DNA of 64,000 nt from Vanilla planifolia (lineage: Eukaryota > Streptophyta > Magnoliopsida > Asparagales > Orchidaceae), in the NCBI GenBank assembly GCA_023846275.1, contig JAIUJO010000297.1, forward strand, positions 273,001 to 337,000, given 5' to 3'. The notes beneath the pieces were generated by a model, which was not told the DNA's origin, ran no database searches, and saw only the letters and a list, made by a program, of their open reading frames with translations. How positions within the stretch are numbered: the stretch's first letter is position 1; each line of letters starts with the position of its first letter. Shown here in pieces: positions 1 through 13,843 of the stretch. The position numbers and the translations under genes are program-made.

Positions 1-2910
1 AAGGGTTGAGAAGCGTAGAGTAGAGTAAAGCAAGGTTAGGCTAAGCTTGGTTAGAGTAGAGTAGAGTACAATAGTGTAGAGTAAAGCTAGGTCAGGCTAA
101 GCTAGAGTGGTGTAGAGTAGAGTAGAGTATGTTAGAGCTTAGTTAGGCTAGGTTAGGCTTGGCTAAGATTTAGTAAAGTAGAGTAGAGTATAGCAAAAAA
201 GAATAGAGCAAAGAAGAGCAAAGTAAATCAGAGAAGAGTAAAGTAGAGTAGAGTAGAGAAGGGTAGAGTTGACTAGAGTAGAGCAGAGTAGTGTAGTGTA
301 GAACAGAGTAGAGCAGAGAATAAGCAGAGTAAAGTAGAGCTAGTTAGGCCAAGTTTAGTTAGGCATGTTAGGCTAAGCCAGGTTGGAGTAGAGTAAAGTA
401 GAGTAGAGTAGGGTAGGGTAGTATAGAGTATATTATAGTAGAGTAGAAGAGAGCTAAGATAGGTTAGGTTAGGCGAGGCTAAGGAAGGCTTGAGTAAAGC
501 AGAGTAAAGTAGAGTAGTGTAGCATGGATTAGAGTTGAGTAGTGTTGAATGGAGTATTGTAGAGATCAGTTAGGTTTCGATAATTTAGGCTAAGATAGGC
601 TAAGGTAGGGTAAGTTAGGCTAGGCTAGAGTAAAGTAGAGTAGAGTAGAGTAGAGTAGACCAGAGTAGAGTAAAGCTTGGTTAAGCTAAGGTAGGCTAAG
701 CTAGGTTAGAGTAGCATAGAGTAGATTAAAGCGGAGTAAAGCAGAGCAAAGTAAAGCAAAGCAGAGTGTAGCAAAACAGTGTAGAGTAGAGCAGAGCAAA
801 GTAGAGCTAAGTTTGGTTAGGTTAGGCTAGGCTAGAGTAGAGTAGAGTAGAGCAGAGTATAACAAAGTAGAGTAGAGCAGAGTAGAGTAGAGCTAGGATA
901 GGTTAGGCTATGCTATGCTAGGCTAAAGTAAAGTAGAGTAGAGGAGATAGAGTAGAGTAAAAAGGAGTAGAGTAGAGCAAAGTAGAATGGAGTAGAGCAT
1001 AGAAAAAAAGAGCAGAGAAAAGTAGAGCATATCAGAGTAGAGCAGAGAAGAACAAAGCTTGATTAGGCTAGGCTAGGATAAGCTCGAGTGGAGTAGAGTA
1101 GAATAGAGTAGAGTAGAATGGAGTAGAGCTAGGCTAAGCAAGGTTAGGCTGAAGTAGAGCAGAGTAGAGCTAGGTTAGGATATGCTAAACTAGGTGGGGT
1201 AAGAGTAGAGTAAGATAGAGTAGAGTAGAGTAGAATAGATTGGAGTAGAGTAGAATAAAGTAGAATAGAGTATAGTAGAGAAGAGCAAAGCATAATAGAA
1301 TAAAGCATAGTAGAGCATAACAGAGCAGAGTGGAGTAGAGCAAAGTAAAGTAGAGCTAAGTTAGGCTAAGCTAAGCTAAGCTAGCCTAGAGTAGAGTAGA
1401 GTAAAAATAGTGTATAGTAGAGTAGAGTAGAATAGAGTAAAGTGAGGTTAGATTAGGCAAGGCTAAGCTAGACTAAAGTAGAGTAAGATATAATAGAGAA
1501 GAATATAGTAGAGTGGAATAAAGTTGAGTTAGGTTAGGCTAGGCATGGCTAAGCTATGGTAGAGTAGAGTAGAATGGAGTAGAGTAGAGTAGAGTGGAGT
1601 GGAGTACAATAGAGTGAGGTTAGGCTAGGCAAAGGTAGGCTAGTCTAGGCTAGACTAAAGTAAAGTAGAGTATAGCAGAGAAGAGTAAAGTAGAATAGAG
1701 TAGAGTAGAGCATAGCAGAGTGGAGTAGAGCAAAGTGGAGAAAAGTACAGTAGAGCATCATAAGGTGGAGTAGAGCAGAGTGGAGTAGAGAAAAAAAACA
1801 GAGTGGAGTAGTGCTAAGTTAGGCATGGCTCAACTAGGCTAGGGTAGGCTAGAGTAGAGTAGAGTAGAGCTTTTTTAGGCTAGGCTAAGTTATAGTAGAG
1901 TAGAGTAGAGTAGAGTAGAGAAGAGAATAGTGGAGTATAGTAGAGTAGAGTAGAGTAGAAAAGTAGAGTAGAGCAAAGTAGAGTTAAGCAGATTAAAGTT
2001 GAGAAGAGTAGAGCAGAGCTAGGTTAGGCAAGGTTAGGCGAGGCTAGAGTAGTGTAGAGTAGAGCTAGGTTAGGCTAGGCTAGTCTTTGTTAAACTAGAG
2101 TAGAGTAGAATATAGTATATTTTAGTATAGTAGAGTAGAGTTAAGTAAAGTAGAGCTAGTATAAGTGATGCATAGATAGGGTAGACTAGGCTAGAGTAGG
2201 CTAGGCTAGAGTAGAGTAGAGTAGTGTATAGTAGAGTAAGTTAGAGTAGAGTAGAGTAAAGCAGAGCAAAGTTAGGCTAGGCTAGGCTAAACTAGGCTAG
2301 AGTAGAGTAAAGTTCAGTAGAGAAGAATAGGGTAGAGTATATAGCACTAAAGCAAAGTCGAGAAGAGTAGAGTAGAGTAGAGCGAAGCAGAGTAGAATAG
2401 AACAGAGCATAGTATAGTAGAGAAGAGTTAAGAGGAGTAGAGTGGAGTAGAGTAGGGTAAAGTTGTGTAGCTTAGGTAGAGTAGAGCTAAGTTAGGCAAA
2501 GCTAAGCTAGGCTTGGTTAGAGTTAGCATAGAATAGAATGTGTAAAGCTAGGTTAGGCTAGGCTAGGTTAGGCTACACAAGGCTAGAGTAGAGTAGAGTT
2601 GAGTAGAGTAGAGAAGAGTAAACTAGAATGGAGAAGAGAAGAGTAGAGTAGAGTAGTGCAACATGGAATAGAATAGAGTAGAGGAGAGTAGAGCAAAGTA
2701 GAGTGCAGTAGGGCAAAGCAGAGCAGAGAGTAGAGCTAGCTTAGGCAAGACAAATCTAGGTTAGAATAGTGTAGAGTAGAGTAGAATAGAGTAGAGTAGA
2801 GTATAGTAGGGTAGGTTAAAGTAGAGCAGAGTAGAGTATAGCTAGATTAGGCTAGGCTAGGTTAGGTAAGGCAGGGCTAAGGTAGGCTATGCAAGGTAAG
2901 AGTAGAGTAT

Positions 2911-2945
2911 AATAGAGCTAGGTTAGGCTAGGCTAGGCTAAAGTA
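2911..2945 (+). repeat. Clean example of an AG to GG to AG cycle
   Basis: This stretch shows the standard edge structure. TAGAG words run into GAGCTAGGTTAGGCTAGG, then further CTAGG words, and return to the AG class. On entry, consecutive TAG cores are 6 bp apart (TAGAGC then TAG). Everywhere else, including the exit, they are 5 bp apart. The first GG word is usually TAGGT and later ones TAGGC, so blocks have a fixed left-to-right order. The same opening recurs throughout the window, with GAGCAAGGTTAGG as a common variant. Confidence 0.85.
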
Positions 2946-5035
2946 TAATAGAGTAAAGTAGAGTAGAGTAGAGATGAGTAGAGTAGAGCATGGTAGAGGA
3001 GAGTAGAGTAGAGTAGAGCAGAGCAAAGCTTGGTTAGGATAGGATAGGCTAGGCGAGGGTAATGTAGATGAGAGTAAAGTAGAGCAAGGTTAGGCTAAGC
3101 TAGCCTTGGTTGAGTTAGAGTAGAGTAGAGTAGAATATAATAGATTTGGGTATAGTAGAGTAAAGTACAGTAAAGCTAGGTTAGGCTAAGGAAGGCTAGG
3201 CTAGGCTAGAGTAGAGTAGAGTAGAGTTAAGTAGTGTAGAGAAGAGCAATGTTAAGCTAGGCTAGGCTACGTTTGGCTAAACTAGGCTAGTGTAGTGTAG
3301 AGTAGAATAAAGTAGTGCAAAATAGAGTAGAATAGAGAAGAATAGAGTATTGTAGAGCAGAATAGAGAAAAGCAGGGCAGAGTAAAGTAGAATCAAGAAA
3401 AGAAGAATAGAGCATAGTAGAGCAGAGCAAAATAAGGTGGAGTAGGATAGAGTAGAGTAGAGCAAGGTTAGGCCAGGCTAGGCTAAGCAAGGTTAGAGTT
3501 GAGTAGACTAGACAAGAGTAAATTAAAGTAGAGTAAAAATAGAGTAGAGTGGAGTAGAGTAGAGCTAGGCTAAGCTAAGTTAGGCTAGACAAGGCTAGAG
3601 TAGAATAGAGTAGAGTAGAGGTAAGTTAGGCTAGGCAAGACAAGAGTGGAATAGAATAGAGTAGAGTAGTGTAGAGTAAAGAAGAGTAGAGCTAAGTTAG
3701 GCTAGGCTAGGCTAGAGCACAATATAATAGATTTGAGTAGAGTAGAGCAGGGTATAATAAAGAAGAGTATAGCAAAACTAGGTTAGGCTTGGCTTAGCTA
3801 GAGCAGAGTAGAGTAGGGCTAGGTTAGAGTATTGTAGGGAATAGTAAAGTAAAGAAGAGTAGAGTTTAGTAGAGTAGAGTAAAGTAGAGTAGAGTAGGGC
3901 ATAATAGAGTAGAGTAGAGCTAGATTAGGATAGACTACCTAAGTAAGGCTAAACTATAATAAAGTAGAGTTAAGTTGGGTTTGGCTAGGTTAGAGTAGAG
4001 TAGAGTAGAGTGGAGTAGAGTATAGTGTAGTACAGTACTGTAAGATAGAGTTAGGCTAGGCTAGGCTAATCTAGGCTAAATAAGGCTAGGAGAGGCTAAG
4101 CTGGAGTAGAGTAGAGTAGAGCTGAGTAGAGTAGAATAGAGTAGAGTAGAGCAAGATTTGGCCTGAGGAGGCTAGGCTATGCTAGAGCATAATAAATTAG
4201 AGTATAGTAGAGCAAGCAGAGTAGATTAGAGAATGCCAAAGTAGAGTAGAGAAAAGTAGATTAGAGTAAAGCAGAGTAGAGTAGAGCAGAGCTAAGTTAA
4301 GTTAGGCTAGGCTATCTAGTGTTTCTTAGATAAGAGTAGAGCTTTGTTTGACTTTGCTAGGCTAAGCGATGCTAGAGTAGAGCAGAGTAGAGTAAAGTAG
4401 AGTAGAGTATAGTAGAGCCAGGTTAGGTTGGGTTAGGGTAGGCTATGTTAGGCTACCAAGAGTAGAGTAGAGTAGAGTAGTATAGAGTAGAGTAGAGTAG
4501 ATTATAGTAGAGTAGAGTAGATTAGGGTAGAGCTCAGTTAAGCTAAGCTAAGCAAGAGTAGAGTATAGTAGACCAGAGTTGAGGAAAGTAGAGTAGGACA
4601 AAGCAGAGTAGGGCAAAGTATAGTAGTGCAAAGTCGAGTAAAGAGAGCAGGGTAGAGAAGAGAAGAACAGAGAATAGCAGAGAAGAGTATAGCAAAGAGG
4701 AGAAGGGAAAAGAAGAGCAGAGCCTAAGTCAGGCTAGGCTAGGGTAGGCTAGGTCAGAGTAGAGTAGAATAAAGTAGGTTAAAGTAGAGTATAGCAAGGC
4801 AAGGCTAGGTTAGGCAAGGTTAGGCTTATTTAGGCTAGGCTAAGCTAGTGTAGAGTAGTGTAAAAAAGAGTTTGGTAGAGTAGAGTATAATAAGGATTGG
4901 CTATGTTAGGTAAGGTTAGGTTAAGCTAAACAAGGTCTAATTGAGAGGAATAGTGTAGAGGAGCATAGAGAATTGTTAGGCTTAGCTAGGCTAGAGTAGA
5001 ATAAAATAGAGTAGAGTATAGTAGAGTAGAGTATT

Positions 5036-5140
5036 GCTAGACTAAGCAAGACGAGGTTAGGTTAGGATAGGTTTGGCTAGGATAGGCTAAGTTAGGTTAG
5101 GCTAGGTTAAGCTCGATGAGGCTAGGCTAGGCTATGCAAG
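5036..5140 (+). repeat. Longest GG-class block noticed
   Basis: About 105 bp (about 21 words) of GG-class repeat without a TAGAG word, against a usual 20-50 bp. It contains several TAGGT/TAGGC words and variants such as GACGAGG, GTTTGG and CTCGATGAGG. It may be two or three fused blocks whose AG domains were lost, since the TAGGTTAGG opening word appears several times inside it. Confidence 0.75.
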
Positions 5141-8100
5141 AGTAGAGTAAAGTTAAGTAAAATAGAATAAAGTAGAGTAAAGGAGAGTAGAGTATGAAAG
5201 GCTAGGTAAGGCAATGTAAGGCTAGGCTAGGCTATGTTAGACTAGAGTACAGTAGAGTAGAGTAGCTTGAAGCTAAGTTAGGCTTAGTTATGGTAGAGTA
5301 GAATAAAATAGAGTAGAGAAGAGTAAGGCTAGGCAAGGCTAGCCGAGGTTAGGTTATGCTAGGCTAGGAAAGGCTAGGGTAGGGTAGGCTAGGTTAGAGT
5401 AAAGTTGGGTAGTGAAGAGTAGAGTTGAGTAGAGTATAATAGAGTAGAGTAGAGTAGAGCAGAGTAGAGTAGAATAGAGCAGAGTAGAGTAAAGGAGAGA
5501 AGAGAAGAGCAGAGCATATCAAAGCAAAGCAGAATAGAATTAAATAGAGCAAAGTAGAGCACAGAAGAGTAGAGTAGAGCAGAGTAGAGAAGAACATACC
5601 AATGTAGAGCTGATCAGACCATAGTAGAGCAGAGCAGAGTAGAATAGAGCAAAACAGAGCAACGTTATGTAGAACCTAGGTGAGGTTAGGCTAAGCTAGG
5701 CTAGGTTAGGCTCGGCTAAGCTAGAGTAGAATTTAGTAGAGTAGGGAGAGTAGAGTATATTATGGCTTGGCTAGGCTAGTCTAGGTTAGGTTAGGCTAGG
5801 CTAGGCTAGATTAGAGTAGGGTATAATAAAGTAGTATAAAGCTAGGTAGGCTTAGTTGGGCTAGAGTAGAGTAAAATGTAGTAGTGTAGAGTAGGGTAGA
5901 GTAATTTTAGGCTAGGGTAGGATTGGTTAGGTAAGGCTAGGATAGATTATGCTAGGTTATGCTCGGCTAGGTTAGAGTATGGTAGGGTAGAGAAGTGTAG
6001 AGTAGCGTAAAGTAGAATAGAGTAGACTTGAGTAGAGTAGAGTAGAGTAGAGTAGAGTGGAGTAGAGTAGAGTATAGTAGAGTAGAGTAGAGTAGGGTAG
6101 AGTAGTGGTGAGCAGAGTATAGTAGAGTAAAGTAAAGTAAGATAGAGCGATGTTAGGCTTAGCGAGGCAAGAGTAAAATAAATAGAGTAGAGTAGAGTAG
6201 AGTAGAACAAAGCAGAGTAGAGCAAAGGAAAGTAGAGCAGAGTAGAGTAGAACAGAGCAGAGCAAAGCAGAGTAGAATAGGGATGATAAGAGTAGAGTAG
6301 AGCTAGTTTAGGCTAGTCTAGGTGAGGCTATGCTATAGTAGTGTAAAGTAGAGTAGCGTAAAGCTAGGTTAAGCTAGGCTATGTTAGGGTAGAGTAGAGT
6401 GGAGTAGAGTTAGGTTAGGCTTTGTTAGGCTAGGTTAGAGTAGAGTTAGGTTAGGCTAAGTTGGGCTAGGCTAGGCATGGAAATAGTAGAGTTGGTAAAG
6501 TAGAGTAGATTAGAGTAGAGTAGAGTAAAGTAGAGCAGAGTAGAGCTCAATTAGGCTCGATTAGGCTAGAGTAGAGTAGATAAAGCAGAGTGGAGAAGAG
6601 TAGAACAAAATAGAGTAGAGTTTAATAGAGAAGAGTATAGTAGAGTAGAGTATAGTAGAGTAGAGAAGAGCATAATAGAGCAGAGCAAAGCAGAGTTGAG
6701 TAGAGAAGAGTAGAGTAGAGTAGACTAGAGTAGAGTAGAGAAGATTAAAGCAAAGTAGAGAAGAATAGAGCTAGGTTCGAAAAGGTTAAAGCTGAGAAGA
6801 GTAAAGTTAGGTTATATAAGGCTAGGCTAGTCTAGGTTAGAGTAGAGTAGAGTAAAATAGAGTAGAGCAGAGTAGAGTAGAGTAGAGCAAGGTTAGGTTA
6901 AGTTAAGCTAGGCTAATCTAGGCTAGACTGTAATAGAGTAGAGCTAAGTAGGCTAGGCTAGGTTAGAGTAGAGTAGAGTAAAGAAGAGTAGAATAGAGCA
7001 AAGTAGAGTAGAGCATAGTAGAGTTATATAATGAAGAGAAGAGCATTGCAGAGTAGAGAAGAGCTAGGCTAAGCAAGGCTAGGGATGGCTACATTAAGCT
7101 AAGTAAGGTTAGAGTAGAGTATATTAAACTAGAGTAGAGCTGAGTAGAGCAGACTATAGTAGAATGTAACAGAGAAAAGTAAAGTATTGTTTAATAGAGC
7201 ATAACTGAGTTGAGTAGAGTAGAGCAAGGTTAGGCTAGGTTATACTATGCTGGGTAAGGTTAGGCTAAGCTTGGCTAGAATAAAGTAGATTAGAGTATAG
7301 TAGAGCAAAGTTAGGCTAGGCTTGGCTATGTTAGAGTAGAGTAGAGTAGACAAGAGTAGAGTGGAGTATAGTAGAGTGAGGTTAGGCTAGACTAGGCAAT
7401 AGGAGTTGAGTAGAGTATAGTAGTACTATGTTAAGCTAGGCAAAGCTAGAGTATAGTAGAGCATAATAGAGTAAAGTAGAGATGAGCAAAGCAGAGTAGA
7501 GCAGGGCATTGTAGAGCAGAGTTGAGCAGGGTTAGGTTAGAATATGCTAGGCTAGGTTAGGTAAGGTTAGGCTAGGCTTGGCCAAGCTAAGCTAAAGTAG
7601 AGTAGAGTAGAGTTAGGTTAAGTTAGGCTAGGCTAGGATAGGTTAAAGTAGAGTAGAGTAGAGTAGAGTAGAGTATAATAGAGCAGAGTTGACTAATGTA
7701 GAGTTGAGCAAAGCTAAGCTAGGCTAGGCTAAGATATCCTTGGTTAGGCTAGGCTAGGCTAGGATTTACTAGAGTATAGTAGAGTAGAGCTTAGTTAGGC
7801 TAGGTTAAGCTTTCCTAGGCTATGTTAAAGTAGAGTAGAGTAGAGTAGAGCAGAGTAGAGCAGAGCAGAATAAAGTAGAACAGAGCAAAGTAGAGAAGAA
7901 TAGAGTAGAGTAGAGTCGAGCTGAGTATAGTTGAGTATAGCAGAGCAAGGTCAAGCTGAGCAGAGTTGATGAGAGAAAAGTAGAGTAGAGTGAAGCTAGG
8001 TTAGGTTAAGCTAGGCAAGGTTAAGCTAGGTTGGAGTAGAGTAGAGAAGAGTAGACTATTATTGAGTAGAGCAGACCTAGGTTAAGCTAGGCTTGGCTAA

Positions 8101-8555
8101 GAAAAGCTAGGTTAGGCTAGCTAGGATAGAGTATAATGGAGTATAGCTAAGTTAAGTTTTGTTTGGCTAGGCTAGGCTTTACTAAAGTAGAGTAAAGTAG
8201 TGTAGAGTAGGGTAGAGTAGAGTAGAGTAGAGCAAAGTTGATCAAAGTTTAGTAGAATAGAGATGAGCAACATAGAGTAGAGTAGAGTAGAGCATGGTTA
8301 TGCTAGGCTAGGTTAGGCTAGGTTGGACAAAAGTGGAGTTTGGTATATTAGAGCAGAGTAGAGCTAGGTTGGGTCATTTTAGGCTAGGCGAGTAGAGTAG
8401 AGTTGAGCAGAGTAAAGTAGACTAGAGCATAGTAGAATAGAGTAGAGTAGAGAAGATAAGAGTAGAGTAGAGTAAAGTAGAGTAGAGTAGAGCTGAGCAG
8501 AGTAGAGAAAAGTAGAATAGAGTATAGTAGAGCTTAGTTAAGCTAGGTTAGGTTG

Positions 8556-8846
8556 GAGTATAGGAGAGTAGAGTAGAGTAGAGTAGAGTAGATTAGAATA
8601 GAGTAGAGTAGAGTATAGTAGAGCATAATAGAGTAGTGTAGATTAGAGTAGAGCATAGTAGAGTAGAGTGGAGTAGAGAGGAATAGAATAGAGTAGAGGA
8701 GAGTAGAGGAGACTAGGGAAAAGGTGAATAGAGCTAGGTGGAGCAGAGCAGAAGAGTAGAATATAGTAGAGTAGAATAGAGTAGAGTAAAGAAGAGGAGT
8801 ATAGAGTAAAGTAGATAAGTGTAGAGTAGAGTAGAGTAGAGTAGAG
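8556..8846 (+). repeat. Long AG-class domain with only one single-word GG break
   Basis: Mostly TAGAG with TATAG, GAATAG and GATTAG variants. A lone GAGCTAGGTGG word near 8731-8740 is the only trace of a GG block. There is no purine tract of the kind seen in the long domains after 22 kb. Confidence 0.6.
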
Positions 8847-11800
8847 CTAGGTTTGGGTAGGTTAGGTTAAGCTAGGCTAGGCTGAGTTAGGCTAGAGTAG
8901 AGTAGAGCAAGATTAGGTTAGGCAAGGCTAGGTTAAGCTAGGCTAGAGTAGATTAAAGTAAAGTAATATAAAGTAGAATAGAGTAAAGTAAACTGGAGTA
9001 GAATAGAGTAGAGTATAGTAGAGTAGAGTAGAATAGAGTAGATTAGAGTGGAGTAGAGTGGAGTTGAGTAGAGCTAGGTAGGGCTATGGTAGGGTTGGCT
9101 TAGGTAGCATAGGCTAGGATAGGTTAGGCTAGTGTAGAGTGAAGTAGAGTAGAGTAGAGTAGAGTATAACAGATAGAGCAGAGCATAAAATAATAGAGTA
9201 GAGTGGAGCAGAGGAGAGTAGAGTAGAGCAGAATAGGGTATCATAGAGCTGAGCAAAGAAGAGTAGAGCCAGGTTAGGTTAGGATAGGCTAGAGTAGAGT
9301 ATAATATAGTAGAGTAGAGTGGAGTATAGTAAAGTGGAGCATAGTAAAGTAGAGTAGAGTAGAGTAGAGCTAGGTTAGGCTAGGCAAGGCAAGGCTAGGT
9401 TAGGCTAGGTAGGAATAGAGTATAGTAAAGTAGAGTATAGTAAAGCTAGGTTAGGGTAGGCTAAGCTAGGCTAAGCCTTGCCAATGTAGAGTAGAGCAAA
9501 GTAGAGTAGAGCTGAGCAGAGAAGAGAAATGTTAGGCTAGGCTGGAGTCGAGTAAAGTAATGTAGAGCAGAGTATAGTAGGGTAGTGCTAAGTTTTGTTA
9601 GGTTAGGTTAGGATAGATTAAAGTAGAGTAGACTAGAGTAGAGTACAGTAGAGTAGAGCATAGCATAGTAGAGCTGAGTAGAGTGGAGTAGGACAGAGTA
9701 GAGTAAAGCAAAGTAGAGAAGATTAGAGTAGAGCTAGGTTAAGGTAGGCTAGAGAAAATTAGAGTAGGATAGAGTAGAGTAGAGCAAAGTAGAGTAAAGT
9801 AGATCTTGGTTAGGAAAGGTTAGGCTAAACGATGCTTGGGTAAAGTAGAGTAGAGTATAATAGAATAGAGTAAAGCAAAGTAGAGTAAAGTAGAATAGAG
9901 TAGAGTAGTGCAGAGCAGAGCAAAGTAGAATGGAGTAGAGCTAGGTCAAGCTAGGTTATGCAATGCAAGGCTAGGCTAGAGTAGAGTAAAATAGAGCTAA
10001 GTTATGCTAGGAAAGGATAAGCAAGGTTAAAGTAGTGTGGAGTAAAATTGAGTAGAGTGGAGTTGAGCTAGGTTTGGTCAAGCTAAGCTAAGCTAGGCTA
10101 GGCTAGAGTAGAGTATTAGAGTAGAGTAGAGTAGAGTAGAGTATAGCTTAAGCTAGGTTAGGCTATGTTAGAATAGAGTAGAGTGGAGGAGAGTAGAGTA
10201 GAGTACAACAGAGTAGGGCTGAGTAGAATAGAGCAGAGTAGAGCAAAGTAGAGAAAGCAGAGTAGAGCAAAGCAATACAGAGTAGAGCAAAGTAGAGAAA
10301 AGCAAATAGGAGTAGAGTTGAGCAGAGCAGAGCAAAGCATAGTAGTGTAGAGTAGAAAAAAGCAGAGAAGAGCAAAGTCGTGTAGAGGGGAGCAGAGCAA
10401 GGTTAGGCTAAGCTATGCTAAAGTAGAGTAGAGTAGTATAGAGTAGGGTAGAGTAGAGTAGAGTAGAGCTAGGTTTGGGTAGGAAAAACTTTACAAGGTT
10501 AAAGTAGAGTAGAGTAGACTAAACTATACTAGACTAGACTAGAGTTGAGTGAAGTAGTGTTGAGTAGATAAGAATAGTGCTAGGTTAAGTTGGGCTAAGT
10601 TAGGCTATGCTAGTCTAGGTTACGCTAGGGTAGGCTAGACTACGCGAGAGTGGAGTAGAGTTGAGTGGACTAGAGTAGACCGGAGCTACGTTAGGCTAGG
10701 CTAGGCTAAGAAAGGCCAGAGTAGAGTAGAGTAGAGTAGGGCAAAGCAGTATAGAGTAGAGATGAGTAGAATAGAGTAGAGTAGAGTAGAGAAGAGCTAA
10801 CTTTGGCAATGCTTGGCAATGGTAGGCAAGCATAGGCTTGGCTAGGCTAAGTTAGAGTACAGTAGGGTAGAACAAAGCAGAGAAGAGCATAAAAGAGCAG
10901 AGTTAAGTATAGTAGATCTAGGGTAGGCAAAGCTAGCCTTGGCTAGAGTAGAGTGGAGTAAAGATAGGTTAAGGTAAGCTAGGCTAGAATATAGAGGAGG
11001 GTAGAGCAGAGTAGAGTAGAGTAGATCAGAGAAGGGCAAATAATAGCTGAGAAGAGTAGAGCTAGCTTATGTTGGGATTGCCAAGGCTAGGCTAGAGTGG
11101 AGTAGTGTAGAGTGGAGTAGAGTATAGCAGAGCTTTGTTAGGTAAGGTTAAGTTAGAGTGGAGTAGAGTAGAGAAAAGTAGAGTAGAGAAGAGATGAGTG
11201 AAGAAGAGTAGAGTAGAGTAGAAAAGAGTAGACAAGAGTAGAGTAGTTATGCTAGGCTTGGTTCGAGTAGAGTAGAGAAGAACTAGGTTAGTTTAGGCTA
11301 GGCTAGGTAAGGATAGAGTAGAGTAGAGTAGAATAGAGTAGTGTAGAGTAGAGCTTGTTTAGGGTAGGCGAGGCTAGGCTAAGCAAAAGTAGAGTAGAGT
11401 TTAGCAGTGTAGAATAGAGTAGAGTTAGGTTACGCTAAGCTAAACTAGGCTAGGTTAGTGTAAAATAGAGTAGAGTAGTGTAGAGCTTAGGAGAGTAGAA
11501 GGGAGCTAAGCAAAGCTGAGTAGAGCAGAGCAGATTAAGGTAGAGAAGAGTAAAGTAAAGAAGAGTAGGGAAAATTAAAGCAGAGCAGAGCAAAGTAGAG
11601 AAAGGCTTCGTTAAGCAAGGATAAGCTAGGCTAGGCTTGAGTTTTGTAGAGTAAGGTAGAGCAAGGTTAGGTTAGCCTAGGTTTGAGTAGAGTGGAATAG
11701 AGTAGAGTAGAGTGGAGTTAAGTAGAGCTATGTTAGGCTAAGCAAGGCTAGGCTAAAGTAGAGTAGAGTAGAGTAAAGTAGAGGTTGATTAGGCTAGGCT

Positions 11801-13819
11801 AGGCTACAGTAGAGTAGAATAGAGTAGAGTTGAGTAGAGTATAATAGAGTTGAATAGAGCAAAGAAGAGCAGAGTAAAGTAGAGTAAAGTAGAGTAGAGC
11901 AGAGAAGAGCAAAGGAGAGCAGAGTAGAGCGAGGTTAGGCTAAGCTAGGTAGGGCTAGGCTAGGTTAGAGTTTAGTTGAGTAGAGTAGAGTAGACTATTG
12001 TATAGTATAATATTGTAGATTAAAGTAGAGTAGAGCAAGGTTAGGCTAGGGTACTTAAGGCTAAGATATGCTAGGCTAGGTTAGAGTAGGATAGAGTACA
12101 GTAGAGTACAGTAGAGTAGAGTAGGGTAGAGTAAAGCAATATAGAGATAAGTAAAGCAGAGCAGAGTAGAGTAGAATAGAGCAAAGCAAGGTAGAGTGGA
12201 GCAGAGCAAAGCAGAGTAGAGAAGAGTAGAGCAGAGTAGAGTAAAGCAGAGCTAGGTTAGGGTAGGCTAGGCTAGATAGAGTATAGTAGAGTAGAATAAA
12301 GTAAAGCTAGGTAGGTTAAGGTAGGCTTGGTTAGGCTCAGTAAAATAGAGTGGATTGAAGTAGAGTAGAATAAAGTAGAATATAATAGAGTAAAGTAGAG
12401 TATAGTAGAGTAAGTTAGAGTATAGCTAGTGTAGGGTAAAGTAGATTATTATAGAGTAGAGTAGAGTAGTGTAGAGTAGAACTATGTTATGCTATGTTAG
12501 GCTAGGCTAGAGTACAATTGAGCATAGTAGAGTAGCATAAGGCAAAGTATAGAAGAGTAATATAAAGTAAGGCACAGTATAGTAGAGCAGAGAAGAGCAA
12601 AGTAGAGCAAAGAAAAGTAGAGTAGAGTAGAGCAAGGTTATGCTATGTTAGGCTAAGCTAGGCTAGGCTAGAGTAGAGTAGAGTAGAGTGGTTTAGAATA
12701 GAGTATAGCTAATTTATGTTCGACAAGGCTAAGCTAAACAAGGCAAGTGTAGAATTGAGTGGAGTAGAGTAGAGTAGAGTATAGTAGTGCAAAGTAGAGC
12801 AGAGTAGAGAAGAATAGGGAAGAACATAGCAAAGTAGAGTAGAGTAGAGCTAGGTTAAGCTAGGCTAGGCTAGAGTAGTGGTTAGTAGAGTAGTGTAGAG
12901 TAGAGTAAAGCTAAGCTAGGTTTGGTTTGGAAAGGCAAGGATAGGCTAGGCTAAGCTAAGCTAAGCTAGACTAAGCTAGAATAATATAGTAGAGTAGAGC
13001 TAGTTTAGGATAGCTAGAGTATAGTAGAGTTGAGTAGAGTAGAATAGAGCAGAGAAAAGTAGTGCATAGTAGAGCAGAGTAGAGCCAAGCTAAGTACAGT
13101 AGAGCAGAGCATAGTAGAGTAGAGATGTGTAGAGCTGAGCTAAGTAGAGGAAAATATAATAAAGGATATGAGAGTAGTGTAGAGAAGAGAAAAGCAGAGC
13201 AAAGTATAGTAGAGTAGAGTAGAGTTAGTTTATGCTAGGCTAGGCTAAAGTAGAGAAAAGTAGAGTAGAATAGAGAAGAGTAGAATAGAGTAGAGCAGAG
13301 TAGAGCAGAGTAGAGTAGAGTAGAGCAAAGTAGAGTAGAACAGAGTAGAGTAGAGTAGACAAGAGCAGAGTTGAGCAAAGAAGAGTAGAGTAGAGCAAAG
13401 TAGAGTAGAGAATAGTAGAGTAGAGCTTAGCAGAGCTTTATTAGGTGAGGCTAGGTTAAGCTAAGCTAGGTTAGAGAAGGGTAGTGTATTTGTAGAGTAG
13501 AGTAGATTAGAGTAGAGTAGAGTTGAGTTAGGTTAGGTTAGGCTATGCTAGGCTAGGCTTGGCTAGAGTAGAGTAATATTGTATAATAGAGTAGAGTAAA
13601 GCTAGGTTATGCTAAACTAGGCTAGGCTATGCTTAATTAGAGTAGAGTAAAGTAGAATATAATGGAGTAGAGTATAGTAGAATATAATAGAGCAAATAAG
13701 AGCTTGGTTAGGCTAGGCTAGAGAAGAGTAGAGCAGTGCGAGGTTAGTTTAGGCTAGACTAGGCTAAAGTAGAGTAGAGTAGAGTAGAGTAGATCTGAGC
13801 AGAGCTCAGAAGAGTAGAG

Positions 13820-13843
13820 TGTAGCACTTCATTACATAGTGGA
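13820..13843 (+). other. Small off-pattern island
   Basis: GTAGCACTTCATTACATAGTG breaks the word pattern for about 24 bp between normal AG words. It is too short to identify. Confidence 0.5.

Noticed and set aside
921-960. A 1-bp register loss inside an AG domain as a hidden GG block
   Set aside because: GAGGAGATAG shows a simple single-base loss with no GG word. It is ordinary mutation, or possibly a sequencing error, and not part of the +1 pattern.
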